Below the pieces are notes generated by a model. The model did no database searches. It was not told where the DNA came from and saw nothing but the letters and a program-made list of their open reading frames with translations. Shown in pieces: positions 7,772-14,205 of a stretch of DNA of 14,329 nt. Where the stretch lies: the NCBI GenBank assembly GCA_964585305.1, contig CAZPDM010000097.1, positions 1 to 14,329 on the forward strand, in the 5' to 3' direction. Positions within the stretch are counted from its first letter, which is position 1. Each line of letters starts with the position of its first letter. The position numbers and the translations under genes were made by a program. This stretch comes from CAZPDM01 sp964585305. GTDB taxonomy: Bacteria > Planctomycetota > Uabimicrobiia > Uabimicrobiales > JABWCH01.

Positions 7772-9013
7772 ATGGCAAGTTTTTGGGAAAATCATAAAAA
7801 AAGTTTACAAATCTTTGGTTTTATTATTTTTGCTATTTTATTTTTAGTAGTAGCTTATGATTTACGAGCTATTTTTAACCCTGTACTGCTTTCTTTGCTC
7901 TTAGCTTATATTTTGAATCCTATTGTTACTTTTTTAGAACGCAAACATATCCCACGCCCTATTACTATTTTTAGCATTTACATTTTGTTGACAGGCTTAA
8001 TAGTATTATGTGTTATGCTAGTTCTTCCTTTAATTGGAGCAGAAATATCATACCTTTATGAAAAATCTTTTATTGGCGATCAATTTACGGATGCCAATAA
8101 AAATGGAGAATATGATAGCGGAGAAGAGATAATTAGAGATATTGATAATAATAAGGTTTACAATCCTGCGTATTCTGCTGTCTTTCTAAAATGGGCTAAA
8201 GAACAAGTAGTTCTTTGGAACAATGCACATCCTAATCAAACTTTAGACTGGGAATTTATTCGTAGTCAAATCAACAAAGAAACTTTAGAACAATTTGGCG
8301 GAACAATTTTTTTTATTTCAAAAAATACTATTTTAACAGCATTTAAAACTGTTCTAGGTATTTTTTCTATGCTTTCTTATTTTATTTTATTACCACTTTA
8401 CATCTTTTTTTTACTTAATAGTCTGAATGATATAAAAGATACTTTGCATAGTTTTTTACCTGCTAAACAACGCGAAAAAATTATTTATATTCTCCATCGA
8501 ATTCATCTTTCCCTTTCTTGTTTTTTCCGTGGTAAGTTGATTATATGCTTGCTAAAAGCTATTCTTACCTGGGGATGTCTAGAAATGTTTGAATTTAGAT
8601 ATGCGTTAATTTTTGCTCTTATTCAGTTTATTGCTAGCATAGTACCTTTTTTAGTTTTGTTAGTAGGAATGATTCCCAATATGGTTTTAGTCTTTTTAGA
8701 TTATGGCATGGATTGGAAGTTATTAGTTGGTTTATTAGTGATATACAGCATAATAGAAGGCTTAGAAAGTTTCCTTTTAACTCCTGCAATTATGGGAAAA
8801 GAAACGGGGTTACATCCTCTTACTGTAATTTTATCTCTTTTAATTGGAGGTAAAATATTCGGGCTATTTGGATTGATCATGTCAATACCACTTTGTAACA
8901 CTCTTAAAATTTTAGGAGAAGAATTTCTTTTACCTGCTTGGATTGAAATTTCTAAGTGTGAAGCTAAAATTATAAAACCAGAAATCAAACAAACTACAGA
9001 AAATACAAAATAA
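7772..9013 (+). CDS. AI-2E family transporter with EF-hand-like loop
   Basis: This 413-residue permease belongs to the AI-2E (UPF0118/PerM-like) family. Members have been linked to autoinducer-2 export, to Na+/H+ exchange or to no known substrate, so the cargo is open. Family features are an N-terminal helix pair (about 12-28 and 34-54), a third helix (about 65-90), a large loop, and a C-terminal bundle (about 195-215, 250-300, 315-345 and 350-380). Motifs include the RGKL segment near 253, a conserved P near 292 and GLHPL at 346-350. The unusual part is the loop after helix 3, which contains an EF-hand-type calcium loop: D107, N109, N111, G112, D115 and E118. A second, weaker DxDxN element starts at D123. 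AAAGGA lies five bases before the ATG. The next gene starts ten bases after the stop, so they are almost certainly co-transcribed. Confidence 0.9.
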   Translation: MASFWENHKKSLQIFGFIIFAILFLVVAYDLRAIFNPVLLSLLLAYILNPIVTFLERKHIPRPITIFSIYILLTGLIVLCVMLVLPLIGAEISYLYEKSFIGDQFTDANKNGEYDSGEEIIRDIDNNKVYNPAYSAVFLKWAKEQVVLWNNAHPNQTLDWEFIRSQINKETLEQFGGTIFFISKNTILTAFKTVLGIFSMLSYFILLPLYIFFLLNSLNDIKDTLHSFLPAKQREKIIYILHRIHLSLSCFFRGKLIICLLKAILTWGCLEMFEFRYALIFALIQFIASIVPFLVLLVGMIPNMVLVFLDYGMDWKLLVGLLVIYSIIEGLESFLLTPAIMGKETGLHPLTVILSLLIGGKIFGLFGLIMSIPLCNTLKILGEEFLLPAWIEISKCEAKIIKPEIKQTTENTK

Positions 9014-9023
9014 GGAATTTCTT

Positions 9024-9932
9024 ATGCGTGCTTTTATTGCAATGCCTTTTTCTAAAGAATTTGATTTATACTGGCTGACTATTCAAGAAGTATGTACCAG
9101 TCAAAATATTCAAACTTTTCGTGTGGATAAAAATTTATCTTTTGAACGTAACATTGATATGGCAATTCGAAAAGAGATTATTGACTCAGAATTTGTTATT
9201 GCAATTCTTACTGGGGATCAAAATAAGCAAATCCCAAACCCTAATGTTGCTTATGAAGTTGGATTTGCTCAAGGGATTGGAAGAGAAGTTATTTTATTAG
9301 CAGAAAGCGTAGAGTGCTTACCATTTGATTTTAAACAACAAAGAACATGCCTATACAAACAAGAGATTTCTCTTTTTAAAGAATTGCTTACCCAAGAACT
9401 CCACTTACTTTGTCCCAAATTGGAAAAAGAAAATCAACAAAGGATCAAGGGATTTTTTGATGAGATTAAACGTTGCTTAGAAATTATCCTTCCTCCAGAA
9501 TACCGACTTTTTAAAGATACGATTGGTTTTCAAGATAATGCCATTTGGTACGGAATCAACTATTTCCAAAATAAATATTTTTTAAAATATACAGTCAACT
9601 GTGGAGATGATCCTACAAAAGTTGAATTGCAAGTTTGGTTATCGGATGATACATATCGGAAAGAGCAAAAGGCTTTTGCAAAACTACACTATGAAACATT
9701 ACGAGATCAATTAGGTTTTAACGCAAATCTTTTGCTTGAAGAAGCAAATGATGTTGCAGCTCGAAATTTAAGTTTATCTAAAAGTCTTGTTATAGAAACA
9801 ATAAAATTTGAAAGTCGTACTCCAAGTACCAAAGAAGCCTTGCATGTTGCATTAAGACTACGTACTTTTGTTAAAGTTTTACAACCTATATTTATTGAAT
9901 TCATCAAAGTTAAAGGATTGGACATTAGCTAA
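9024..9932 (+). CDS. TIR-like / nucleoside deoxyribosyltransferase-like protein
   Basis: The first 130 or so of 302 residues form a Rossmann-like domain: FIAMPFS near the start, DSEFVIAILTG (54-64), NPNVAYEVGFA (72-82) with the likely catalytic E78, then a hydrophobic strand GREVILL. This pattern is shared by TIR-like nucleotide-binding domains and nucleoside 2-deoxyribosyltransferases. These use the glutamate to break N-glycosidic bonds in NAD or nucleosides, or only bind nucleotides. The C-terminal 170 residues are not recognised; they look mixed alpha/beta without membrane segments. The protein is probably cytoplasmic. AAGGA sits seven bases before the ATG, and the stop codon of the permease is only ten bases upstream. 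TIR-like proteins often act in phage defence, but the neighbours are envelope and vitamin genes rather than defence genes, so a metabolic or signalling role is equally possible. Confidence 0.7.
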   Translation: MRAFIAMPFSKEFDLYWLTIQEVCTSQNIQTFRVDKNLSFERNIDMAIRKEIIDSEFVIAILTGDQNKQIPNPNVAYEVGFAQGIGREVILLAESVECLPFDFKQQRTCLYKQEISLFKELLTQELHLLCPKLEKENQQRIKGFFDEIKRCLEIILPPEYRLFKDTIGFQDNAIWYGINYFQNKYFLKYTVNCGDDPTKVELQVWLSDDTYRKEQKAFAKLHYETLRDQLGFNANLLLEEANDVAARNLSLSKSLVIETIKFESRTPSTKEALHVALRLRTFVKVLQPIFIEFIKVKGLDIS

Positions 9933-9942
9933 AAGTTATCTA

Positions 9943-9983
9943 AAATATTCCCATGTAGGAATGATGATTGAGTGGGAATATTT
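9943..9983 (+). repeat. Inverted repeat upstream of pdxA
   Basis: AAATATTCCCA (9943-9953) pairs perfectly with TGGGAATATTT (9973-9983), an 11-bp stem extended by one T-G pair, with a loop of about 17 bases. It fills most of the 67-base gap and ends 16 bases before the pdxA start. Only TTT follows, so it is a poor terminator; it may be an attenuator-like or protein-binding element. Confidence 0.55.
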
Positions 9984-9999
9984 ATAGAAATGGAAAAAA

Positions 10000-10998
10000 A
10001 TGATTATTCCAAATTTTTTAATTACAATGGGAGATCCTGCTGGAATTGGCCCGGAAATTATTCTTAAAAGTTTTTTAAACGAGAAAATTAGTGCATTAGA
10101 TTGTCTTGTTGTGGGTTCATTCAAAGTATTAGAGTATACACTTAATTGCTTAAAACTTCCTTTTAGCCTTGTTCATTACCAAGAAAAAGTATATGCACCA
10201 AGTTCTAATTCAATATGCATCTGGAATATTGATAACGTTAATATAACTCAATATCAACCCGGAAAAATATCAGCTGATTATGGACAGGCAGCCTATCAAT
10301 ATCTAAAAATAGCAATAGAATTAGCTCTAAGTAGGAAAAATAGAAAAGATACTGCTATCATTACTGCTCCTATTCAAAAAAATGCTCTAAAATTAGCAGG
10401 GATAGAAGAAGCAGGGCATACTGAAATTTTACAACGATTGACAGATGTGTCTGATGTTATGACTATGTTTGTTGTTGATAAATTACGTGTATTTTTTTAC
10501 ACTCGCCATCTTTCTTTGCAAGAAGCCATTATGGCTTTAAATATTGACAAAATTGTTTGCTACTTAGAACAAATGACAACTTATTTGAAACAAATAGGAA
10601 TTCCTCAGCCGCGCTTAGCCTTAGCAGCCTTAAATCCGCATGCTTCAGATAATGGTTTATTTGGAAATGAAGAAAGCAAAATTTTAGAACCAGCTATCAA
10701 AATCGCTCAAAACAAAGGATTATTTATTGATGGCCCAGTACCTGCTGATTCGGTTTTTTACCAAGGATTGCAGGGAAAATACGATGCTATTTTATCTTTA
10801 TATCACGATCAAGGACATATTGCTTGCAAAACTTATAACTTTGAACGGACAATTAGTATGACACTTGGTCTTCCATTTTTACGAACTTCTGTTGATCATG
10901 GTACTGCATTTGATATTGCAGGAAAATGGATAGCTAATTCTATTTCAATGGAAGAAGCAATATTGCAAGCAAAAAAAAATATTTTTTTAAAAAAATAA
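10000..10998 (+). CDS. pdxA: 4-hydroxythreonine-4-phosphate dehydrogenase
   Basis: PdxA oxidises 4-phosphohydroxy-L-threonine with NAD(P). The product decarboxylates to 3-amino-1-hydroxyacetone 1-phosphate, which PdxJ condenses with deoxyxylulose 5-phosphate to pyridoxine phosphate (DXP-dependent vitamin B6 route). The 332-residue length is typical. Signature motifs are MGDPAGIGPEI (10-20), AGHTE (138-142), the NPHASDNG segment (212-219), PADS (248-251) and SLYHDQGH (266-273). The three divalent-metal histidines are H170, H214 and H269, and DHGTAFDIAG (299-308) is intact. The ribosome site is weak, with GGAA about seven bases upstream. The gene follows the TIR-like gene after a hairpin-filled gap and ends the operon at a terminator. 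No pdxJ is present in the window. Confidence 0.97.
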   Translation: MIIPNFLITMGDPAGIGPEIILKSFLNEKISALDCLVVGSFKVLEYTLNCLKLPFSLVHYQEKVYAPSSNSICIWNIDNVNITQYQPGKISADYGQAAYQYLKIAIELALSRKNRKDTAIITAPIQKNALKLAGIEEAGHTEILQRLTDVSDVMTMFVVDKLRVFFYTRHLSLQEAIMALNIDKIVCYLEQMTTYLKQIGIPQPRLALAALNPHASDNGLFGNEESKILEPAIKIAQNKGLFIDGPVPADSVFYQGLQGKYDAILSLYHDQGHIACKTYNFERTISMTLGLPFLRTSVDHGTAFDIAGKWIANSISMEEAILQAKKNIFLKK

Positions 10999-11002
10999 AA
11001 AC

Positions 11003-11040
11003 AAAAAAGGCGATAATATTTTTTTATTATTGCTTTTTTT
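11003..11040 (+). terminator. Rho-independent (possibly bidirectional) terminator after pdxA
   Basis: AAAAAAGGCGATAATA pairs with TATTATTGCTTTTTT around a T-rich loop, with one bulged G and one G-U pair, and ends in T7 (11034-11040). It starts five bases after the pdxA stop. The A-run on the other side would also let it work on the minus strand. Confidence 0.8.
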
Positions 11041-11084
11041 GTTTAAATATCTAAAATATTTTATATATTATATATTTAAACAAA
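11038..11084 (+). repeat. 13-bp perfect inverted repeat upstream of the Cys-repeat gene
   Basis: TTTGTTTAAATAT (11038-11050) and ATATTTAAACAAA (11072-11084) are perfect complements separated by 21 A/T-rich bases. The pair sits between the pdxA terminator and the start at 11112. It could be a regulator-binding site or a leader stem; in such AT-rich DNA a 13-bp match deserves attention but is not proof. Confidence 0.5.
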
Positions 11085-11111
11085 TTTTATTTTTATATTT
11101 CAGAGGAAAAG

Positions 11112-11525
11112 ATGGATAAGAAATGTGAACGAGCAGATAAATGCCCATTTTTTAATGAAAAAATGGCTAATATGCCTGCTACTGCAAATTTAATAAAAAA
11201 AAGATATTGTTTAGATCAATTCGAAAAATGCGCACGATATATAGCTGCTCAGGCGAAATTGGATGTTCCTGTTGATTTATTTCCAAATGATAGAGAAAAA
11301 GTTAAAGCAAAATGTGAACGAGCAGAAAAATGCCCATTTTTTAATGAAAAAATGGCCAATATGCCTGCTACTGCAAACTTAATGAAAAAAAGATATTGCT
11401 TTGATGCTTTTACAACTTGTGCACGCTATATTGTTTTTAAAGCAGGATTAAGTGTTCCTATAGATTTATTTCCTCATGACACAAACAAATCAGAAAAAAT
11501 TATTGGTAATGGAAAAATTTCATAA
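11112..11525 (+). CDS. Cysteine-rich protein of two tandem 63-residue units
   Basis: This 137-residue cytoplasmic-looking protein has two copies of one unit, beginning at C5 and C68. Each unit runs C-x5-C-PFFNEKMANMPATANL, then RYC-x6-CARY, and ends in VP-x-DLFP. This gives four regularly placed cysteines per unit, suggesting a metal or Fe-S site, although this is unproven. The motif looks like a conserved hypothetical family of anaerobes, usually as a single unit; I cannot name a function. GAGG lies five bases upstream of the ATG. The gene has its own leader with a long inverted repeat after the pdxA terminator. It precedes the response regulator and hydrogenase-type genes in the same direction, but a 170-base gap with a promoter-like TATAAT suggests separate transcription. 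A redox-linked role is a guess from context only. Confidence 0.75.
   Translation: MDKKCERADKCPFFNEKMANMPATANLIKKRYCLDQFEKCARYIAAQAKLDVPVDLFPNDREKVKAKCERAEKCPFFNEKMANMPATANLMKKRYCFDAFTTCARYIVFKAGLSVPIDLFPHDTNKSEKIIGNGKIS
11121..11399 (+). repeat. Direct repeat within the Cys-repeat gene (189-base period)
   Basis: The 90 or so bases starting at 11121 recur starting at 11310 with only about six differences, nearly all silent. The remaining part of each 189-base unit has diverged strongly at both DNA and protein level. Confidence 0.85.
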
Positions 11526-11588
11526 GCTTTTTTATAAAAATTTCCAAGAAAAAAAAAATTTTTTAAAATAAATTCTTTCTTTTTACAA

Positions 11589-11616
11589 TATAATTTTATG
11601 TTAGCGTGGAATTCCA
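11589..11616 (+). promoter_or_regulatory. Possible promoter -10 box and palindrome before the response regulator
   Basis: A perfect TATAAT lies at 11589-11594 with no good -35 at standard spacing. The perfect 10-bp palindrome TGGAATTCCA (11607-11616) falls just after the expected transcript start near 11601, a usual place for an operator. The leader to the start at 11696 would be about 95 bases. The rest of the 11526-11695 gap is AT-rich, with no other clear signal. Confidence 0.35.
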
Positions 11617-11695
11617 AAGAACTATCAATTTAATTTAGCAGAGTGTTCAAGTAGTCAACTATTATTTGTGTTGCTTAAAAGCAAAGGAGAACTCC

Positions 11696-12028
11696 ATGCC
11701 GAAGATTCTAATTGTCGATGACGATCGTGATCTAGTAGATGCAATTGAAGCCGTTTTATCTGAGCATAATTACCAAGTTTTAAAAACTTACTCTCGCGTA
11801 GAAGGGATGAAAGTCCAAGAATCAGAAAATCCAGATCTTATTATTTTGGATGTGATGATGGAGCAAGCAGATGATGGATTTGCTTTGGCCCAAGACTTGA
11901 GAAGAAAAGGAGTAAAAACTCCACTTCTTATGCTTACAGGGGTAAGTAAAACTCTTGGTTTACAATTTGGAAAAGATAATGAAATGGTCCTGCATTGCTC
12001 ATCAATGAAAGGCTATATACTAAAGTAA
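11696..12028 (+). CDS. Response regulator receiver domain, C-terminally truncated
   Basis: The start ATG 11696 is set by AAGGAG (11684-11689). A TTG 30 bases upstream only extends the frame through the ribosome site. The receiver fold is clear: acidic cluster D8-D9-D10, phosphoacceptor D52 in LILD-type context (IILDVMM), and T81 in LMLTGV. It belongs to the stand-alone receivers seen beside hydrogenase and dehydrogenase operons, which carry a GLxFGKDxEM-type segment here at 88-97. Receivers normally continue with the K-P of beta-5 and the last helix. Here, after residue 98, homology stops and 12 unrelated residues (99-110) follow to a stop. The conserved lysine is therefore missing, and phosphorylation signalling is probably impaired. 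No output domain exists. The gene overlaps the following NuoF-like frame by 34 bases. I regard it as a deletion product or pseudogene. Confidence 0.8.
   Translation: MPKILIVDDDRDLVDAIEAVLSEHNYQVLKTYSRVEGMKVQESENPDLIILDVMMEQADDGFALAQDLRRKGVKTPLLMLTGVSKTLGLQFGKDNEMVLHCSSMKGYILK
11984..11992 (+). other. Apparent chimeric junction: receiver domain to NuoE-like tail
   Basis: Receiver homology ends in frame 2 at about 11984-11989. Homology to the tail of a NuoE-like thioredoxin-fold domain (P-A-L-L-I-N-E-R-L-Y-T-K-V-T-P) begins in frame 1 at 11989 with no spacer. The switch between two unrelated coding homologies in different frames looks like a deletion end point or an assembly join. Confidence 0.65.
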
Positions 12029-13293
12029 CTCCGGATATGGTACCTGGGATTATTGCGGAGTGCAAACGTAGCTTTATAAAACCAGAATTTTCTACCAATA
12101 TTCCTTCGGATTTAAGAAAATCTGGAGAAATATTAAGCAACGAAGTTGATAAAGCCGAACCTCTTAAAAAAGCATTAAATATGAAACGTGTTGACATTAT
12201 TGCTATGCTTAGAGAGGCAAATTTGAAAGGACGTGGTGGAGCAGGTTTTCCTACCTCAACAAAATGGCAGATTGCGGCTGCAGCTAAAGGCGATAATAAG
12301 CATGTAGTTTGCAATGCTGATGAAGGTGAACCTGGAACATTCAAAGACAGATATTTGTTAGATAAATATATTGAATTGTTGCTTGATGGCATGACCATCG
12401 GAGCATATACCATTGGTGCTAAAAAAGGCTTTATTTATCTACGTGGAGAATATCTTTACCTTCTTAATCATATTGAATCGGTTATAAAAATTCGAAAACT
12501 AGAAGGATTGTTAGGAAAAAGTATATTGGGGAATCCCGATTTTGATTTTAACTTAGAAATTAGACTAGGTTCCGGAGCTTATATTTGTGGTGAAGAAACA
12601 GCTTTAATCGAATCTCTAGAAGGAAATCGCGGAGAACCTAGAAATCGTCCTCCTTTTCCAGTAAACACTGGATTTATGGGAAACCCAACTATTGTAAATA
12701 ATGTAGAAACCTTTATCAATACTGCCTTGATTTGTTATAGAGGAACGGATTGGTTTAAGAAAATAGGAACAGAAAGATCTACTGGTAGTAAAATTTTTAG
12801 TATATCAGGCGATTGCTCACGACCTGGAATTTATGAATTCCCATTTGGAATTTCTATCAACGAGTTATTAAAAGAAGCTGGCGGAGAAGGGGCAAAAGCT
12901 GTCCAAATTGGTGGTGCGTCTGGTTCTTGTATCCCCAGTAAAAATTTTGATCGTAAAATATCCTTTGAAGATGTTTCAACAGGCGGTTCGGTGATCATCT
13001 TTAATCAAAGCAGAGATATGCTAGATGTTGCAGAAGATTTTATGGAATTTTTTGTAGAAGAATCTTGTGGCCAATGTACTCCTTGTAGAGATGGAAATGT
13101 TCGTCTTTTGGAAGGTATTCATCTTTTGAAGGAGGGCAAATGTTCAATTACAAAATTGAATGAGCTAATCAAATTGGGTGAAACTATGCAATTGGCATCC
13201 AAGTGTGGACTTGGGCAATCTAGCCCTAATGCTTTTATTTCCATCGTTAATAATTTCAAAGATGAAATCCTTGGCCGAGTAACACATAAATAG
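11995..13293 (+). CDS. nuoF: NuoF/HydB-like NADH-binding flavoprotein, N-terminally truncated
   Basis: This is the FMN- and NAD(H)-binding 51-kDa-type subunit of complex I or NADH-linked hydrogenases. It passes electrons from NADH to Fe-S clusters. Numbered from TTG 11995 (432 residues), it shows GRGGAGFPT (79-87) for FMN, NADEGEPGTFKDR (107-119) and GAYICGEETALIESLEG (194-210) for the nucleotide. The N3 cluster ligands are C358, C361 and C364 in ESCGQCTPC, plus C404. It lacks the C-terminal two-[4Fe-4S] extension of long HydB proteins. The first 25 or so residues match only the end of a NuoE-like [2Fe-2S] domain; its four cysteines would lie upstream and are absent. No good start exists: TTG 11995 and ATG 12037 both lack a ribosome site. 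Homology runs upstream of both, in line with loss of the true start. Expression may depend on translation of the overlapping receiver gene. The catalytic core is intact. Confidence 0.9.
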   Translation: MLINERLYTKVTPDMVPGIIAECKRSFIKPEFSTNIPSDLRKSGEILSNEVDKAEPLKKALNMKRVDIIAMLREANLKGRGGAGFPTSTKWQIAAAAKGDNKHVVCNADEGEPGTFKDRYLLDKYIELLLDGMTIGAYTIGAKKGFIYLRGEYLYLLNHIESVIKIRKLEGLLGKSILGNPDFDFNLEIRLGSGAYICGEETALIESLEGNRGEPRNRPPFPVNTGFMGNPTIVNNVETFINTALICYRGTDWFKKIGTERSTGSKIFSISGDCSRPGIYEFPFGISINELLKEAGGEGAKAVQIGGASGSCIPSKNFDRKISFEDVSTGGSVIIFNQSRDMLDVAEDFMEFFVEESCGQCTPCRDGNVRLLEGIHLLKEGKCSITKLNELIKLGETMQLASKCGLGQSSPNAFISIVNNFKDEILGRVTHK

Positions 13294-13311
13294 ACCAAGA
13301 AGGATAAAAAA

Positions 13312-14205
13312 ATGGAAAACAAAACAAAAGAACCACAAGCTGAAATAGGTTCTATGATAAAAGTTACCATAGATAATCATGTTGTGGAAGTTCCTCTTGG
13401 AACCACTATTTTAGAAGCTGCTAAAAAAATTGGAATTCGAATTCCTACACTATGCTACCATGAAGACCTTTGTCTTTCTGGTGTTTGCAGAATATGTGTA
13501 GTCGAAGTAGAAGGACAAAGAACTCTTCAATCTTCATGTTCTTTTCCTATCAACAACAGTATAGTTGTCCATACCCATACAAAAAAGGTTCGCCAAGCCC
13601 GTCGTCATATATTAGACTTGATGTTGGCAAATCACTACGGGGAATGCTATTCTTGCGTTAAAAATCTAAACTGTGAATTGCAGACTTTAGCACATGAATA
13701 TGGCGTGGATTTTTATCGTTTTGGACATGTTGAAAAAAGAACAAAAGAGCCTGATGAATCCAGCTATTCAATTATGCGCGATATGGACAAATGTATTCTT
13801 TGTAGAAGATGCGTCCGTACATGCGAAAATATGCAAGAAGTTGGCGCTTATGGCGTAATAAATCGTAGTAATGAAAGTAAAATTTCTACCTTCATGGATC
13901 TACCCATGTCGGAAGTAATTTGTATCAATTGTGGACAATGCGTCAATCGTTGCCCAACAGGAGCCTTATATGCAAAAGACTATAGCGATGATGTCTGGGC
14001 TGCTATTGATGATCCTAAAAAACATGTTGTAATCCAAACTGCACCCGCTCCACGTTCTGCTATTGGAGAATGTTTTGGAATGCCTGCAGGAATTCCTTAT
14101 ACTGCACAAATGACAACAGCATTAAAAATATGCGGATTCGATCGTGTTTTTGATACAAATTTCACAGCAGATCTTACGATTATTGAAGAAGGTTTCAACA
14201 GTTAA
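13312..14205 (+). CDS. [FeFe]-hydrogenase/NuoG-like Fe-S module, catalytic domain missing
   Basis: This is the electron-input part of an NADH-linked [FeFe]-hydrogenase large subunit. Ligands in order are a [2Fe-2S] ferredoxin domain (C48, C59, C62, C76), a His-ligated [4Fe-4S] (H108, C112, C115, C121) and two ferredoxin-type [4Fe-4S] clusters (C161, C164, C167, C171 and C204, C207, C210, C214). The start of the H-cluster domain follows (IQTAPAPRSAIGECFG, 241-256). The protein stops at residue 297, after DLTIIEEG. Full proteins are about twice as long and carry TSCCPGW-, MPC- and GGCxxGGGQ-type motifs, all absent here. No frame downstream in the window restores them. A good AAGGA site lies seven bases before the ATG, 18 bases after the NuoF-like stop, so the two genes are co-transcribed. 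It could pass electrons from NuoF to another acceptor but cannot make H2. Confidence 0.88.
   Translation: MENKTKEPQAEIGSMIKVTIDNHVVEVPLGTTILEAAKKIGIRIPTLCYHEDLCLSGVCRICVVEVEGQRTLQSSCSFPINNSIVVHTHTKKVRQARRHILDLMLANHYGECYSCVKNLNCELQTLAHEYGVDFYRFGHVEKRTKEPDESSYSIMRDMDKCILCRRCVRTCENMQEVGAYGVINRSNESKISTFMDLPMSEVICINCGQCVNRCPTGALYAKDYSDDVWAAIDDPKKHVVIQTAPAPRSAIGECFGMPAGIPYTAQMTTALKICGFDRVFDTNFTADLTIIEEGFNS

Noticed and set aside
9936..10124. Minus-strand frame overlapping the start of pdxA
   Set aside because: It is short, has no recognisable sequence, and is opposite the conserved N-terminus of PdxA.
11112..11525. CRISPR-like or mobile repeat
   Set aside because: There are only two long units, both in one reading frame with conserved codons, which fits an internal protein duplication.
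11666..11695. Upstream TTG start adding ten residues to the receiver protein
   Set aside because: The extension translates the AAGGAG ribosome site itself, and receiver proteins start at the MPKILIVDD segment encoded from ATG 11696.
11960..12030. Programmed ribosomal frameshift joining receiver and NuoF frames
   Set aside because: A shift would join the receiver to the NuoE tail, not restore the missing beta-5 and last helix, and no clear slippery heptamer with a following structure is seen.
11934..12413. Minus-strand frame of 159 codons opposite the NuoF-like gene
   Set aside because: It lies opposite strongly conserved NuoF motifs, resembles no protein, and has no ribosome site.
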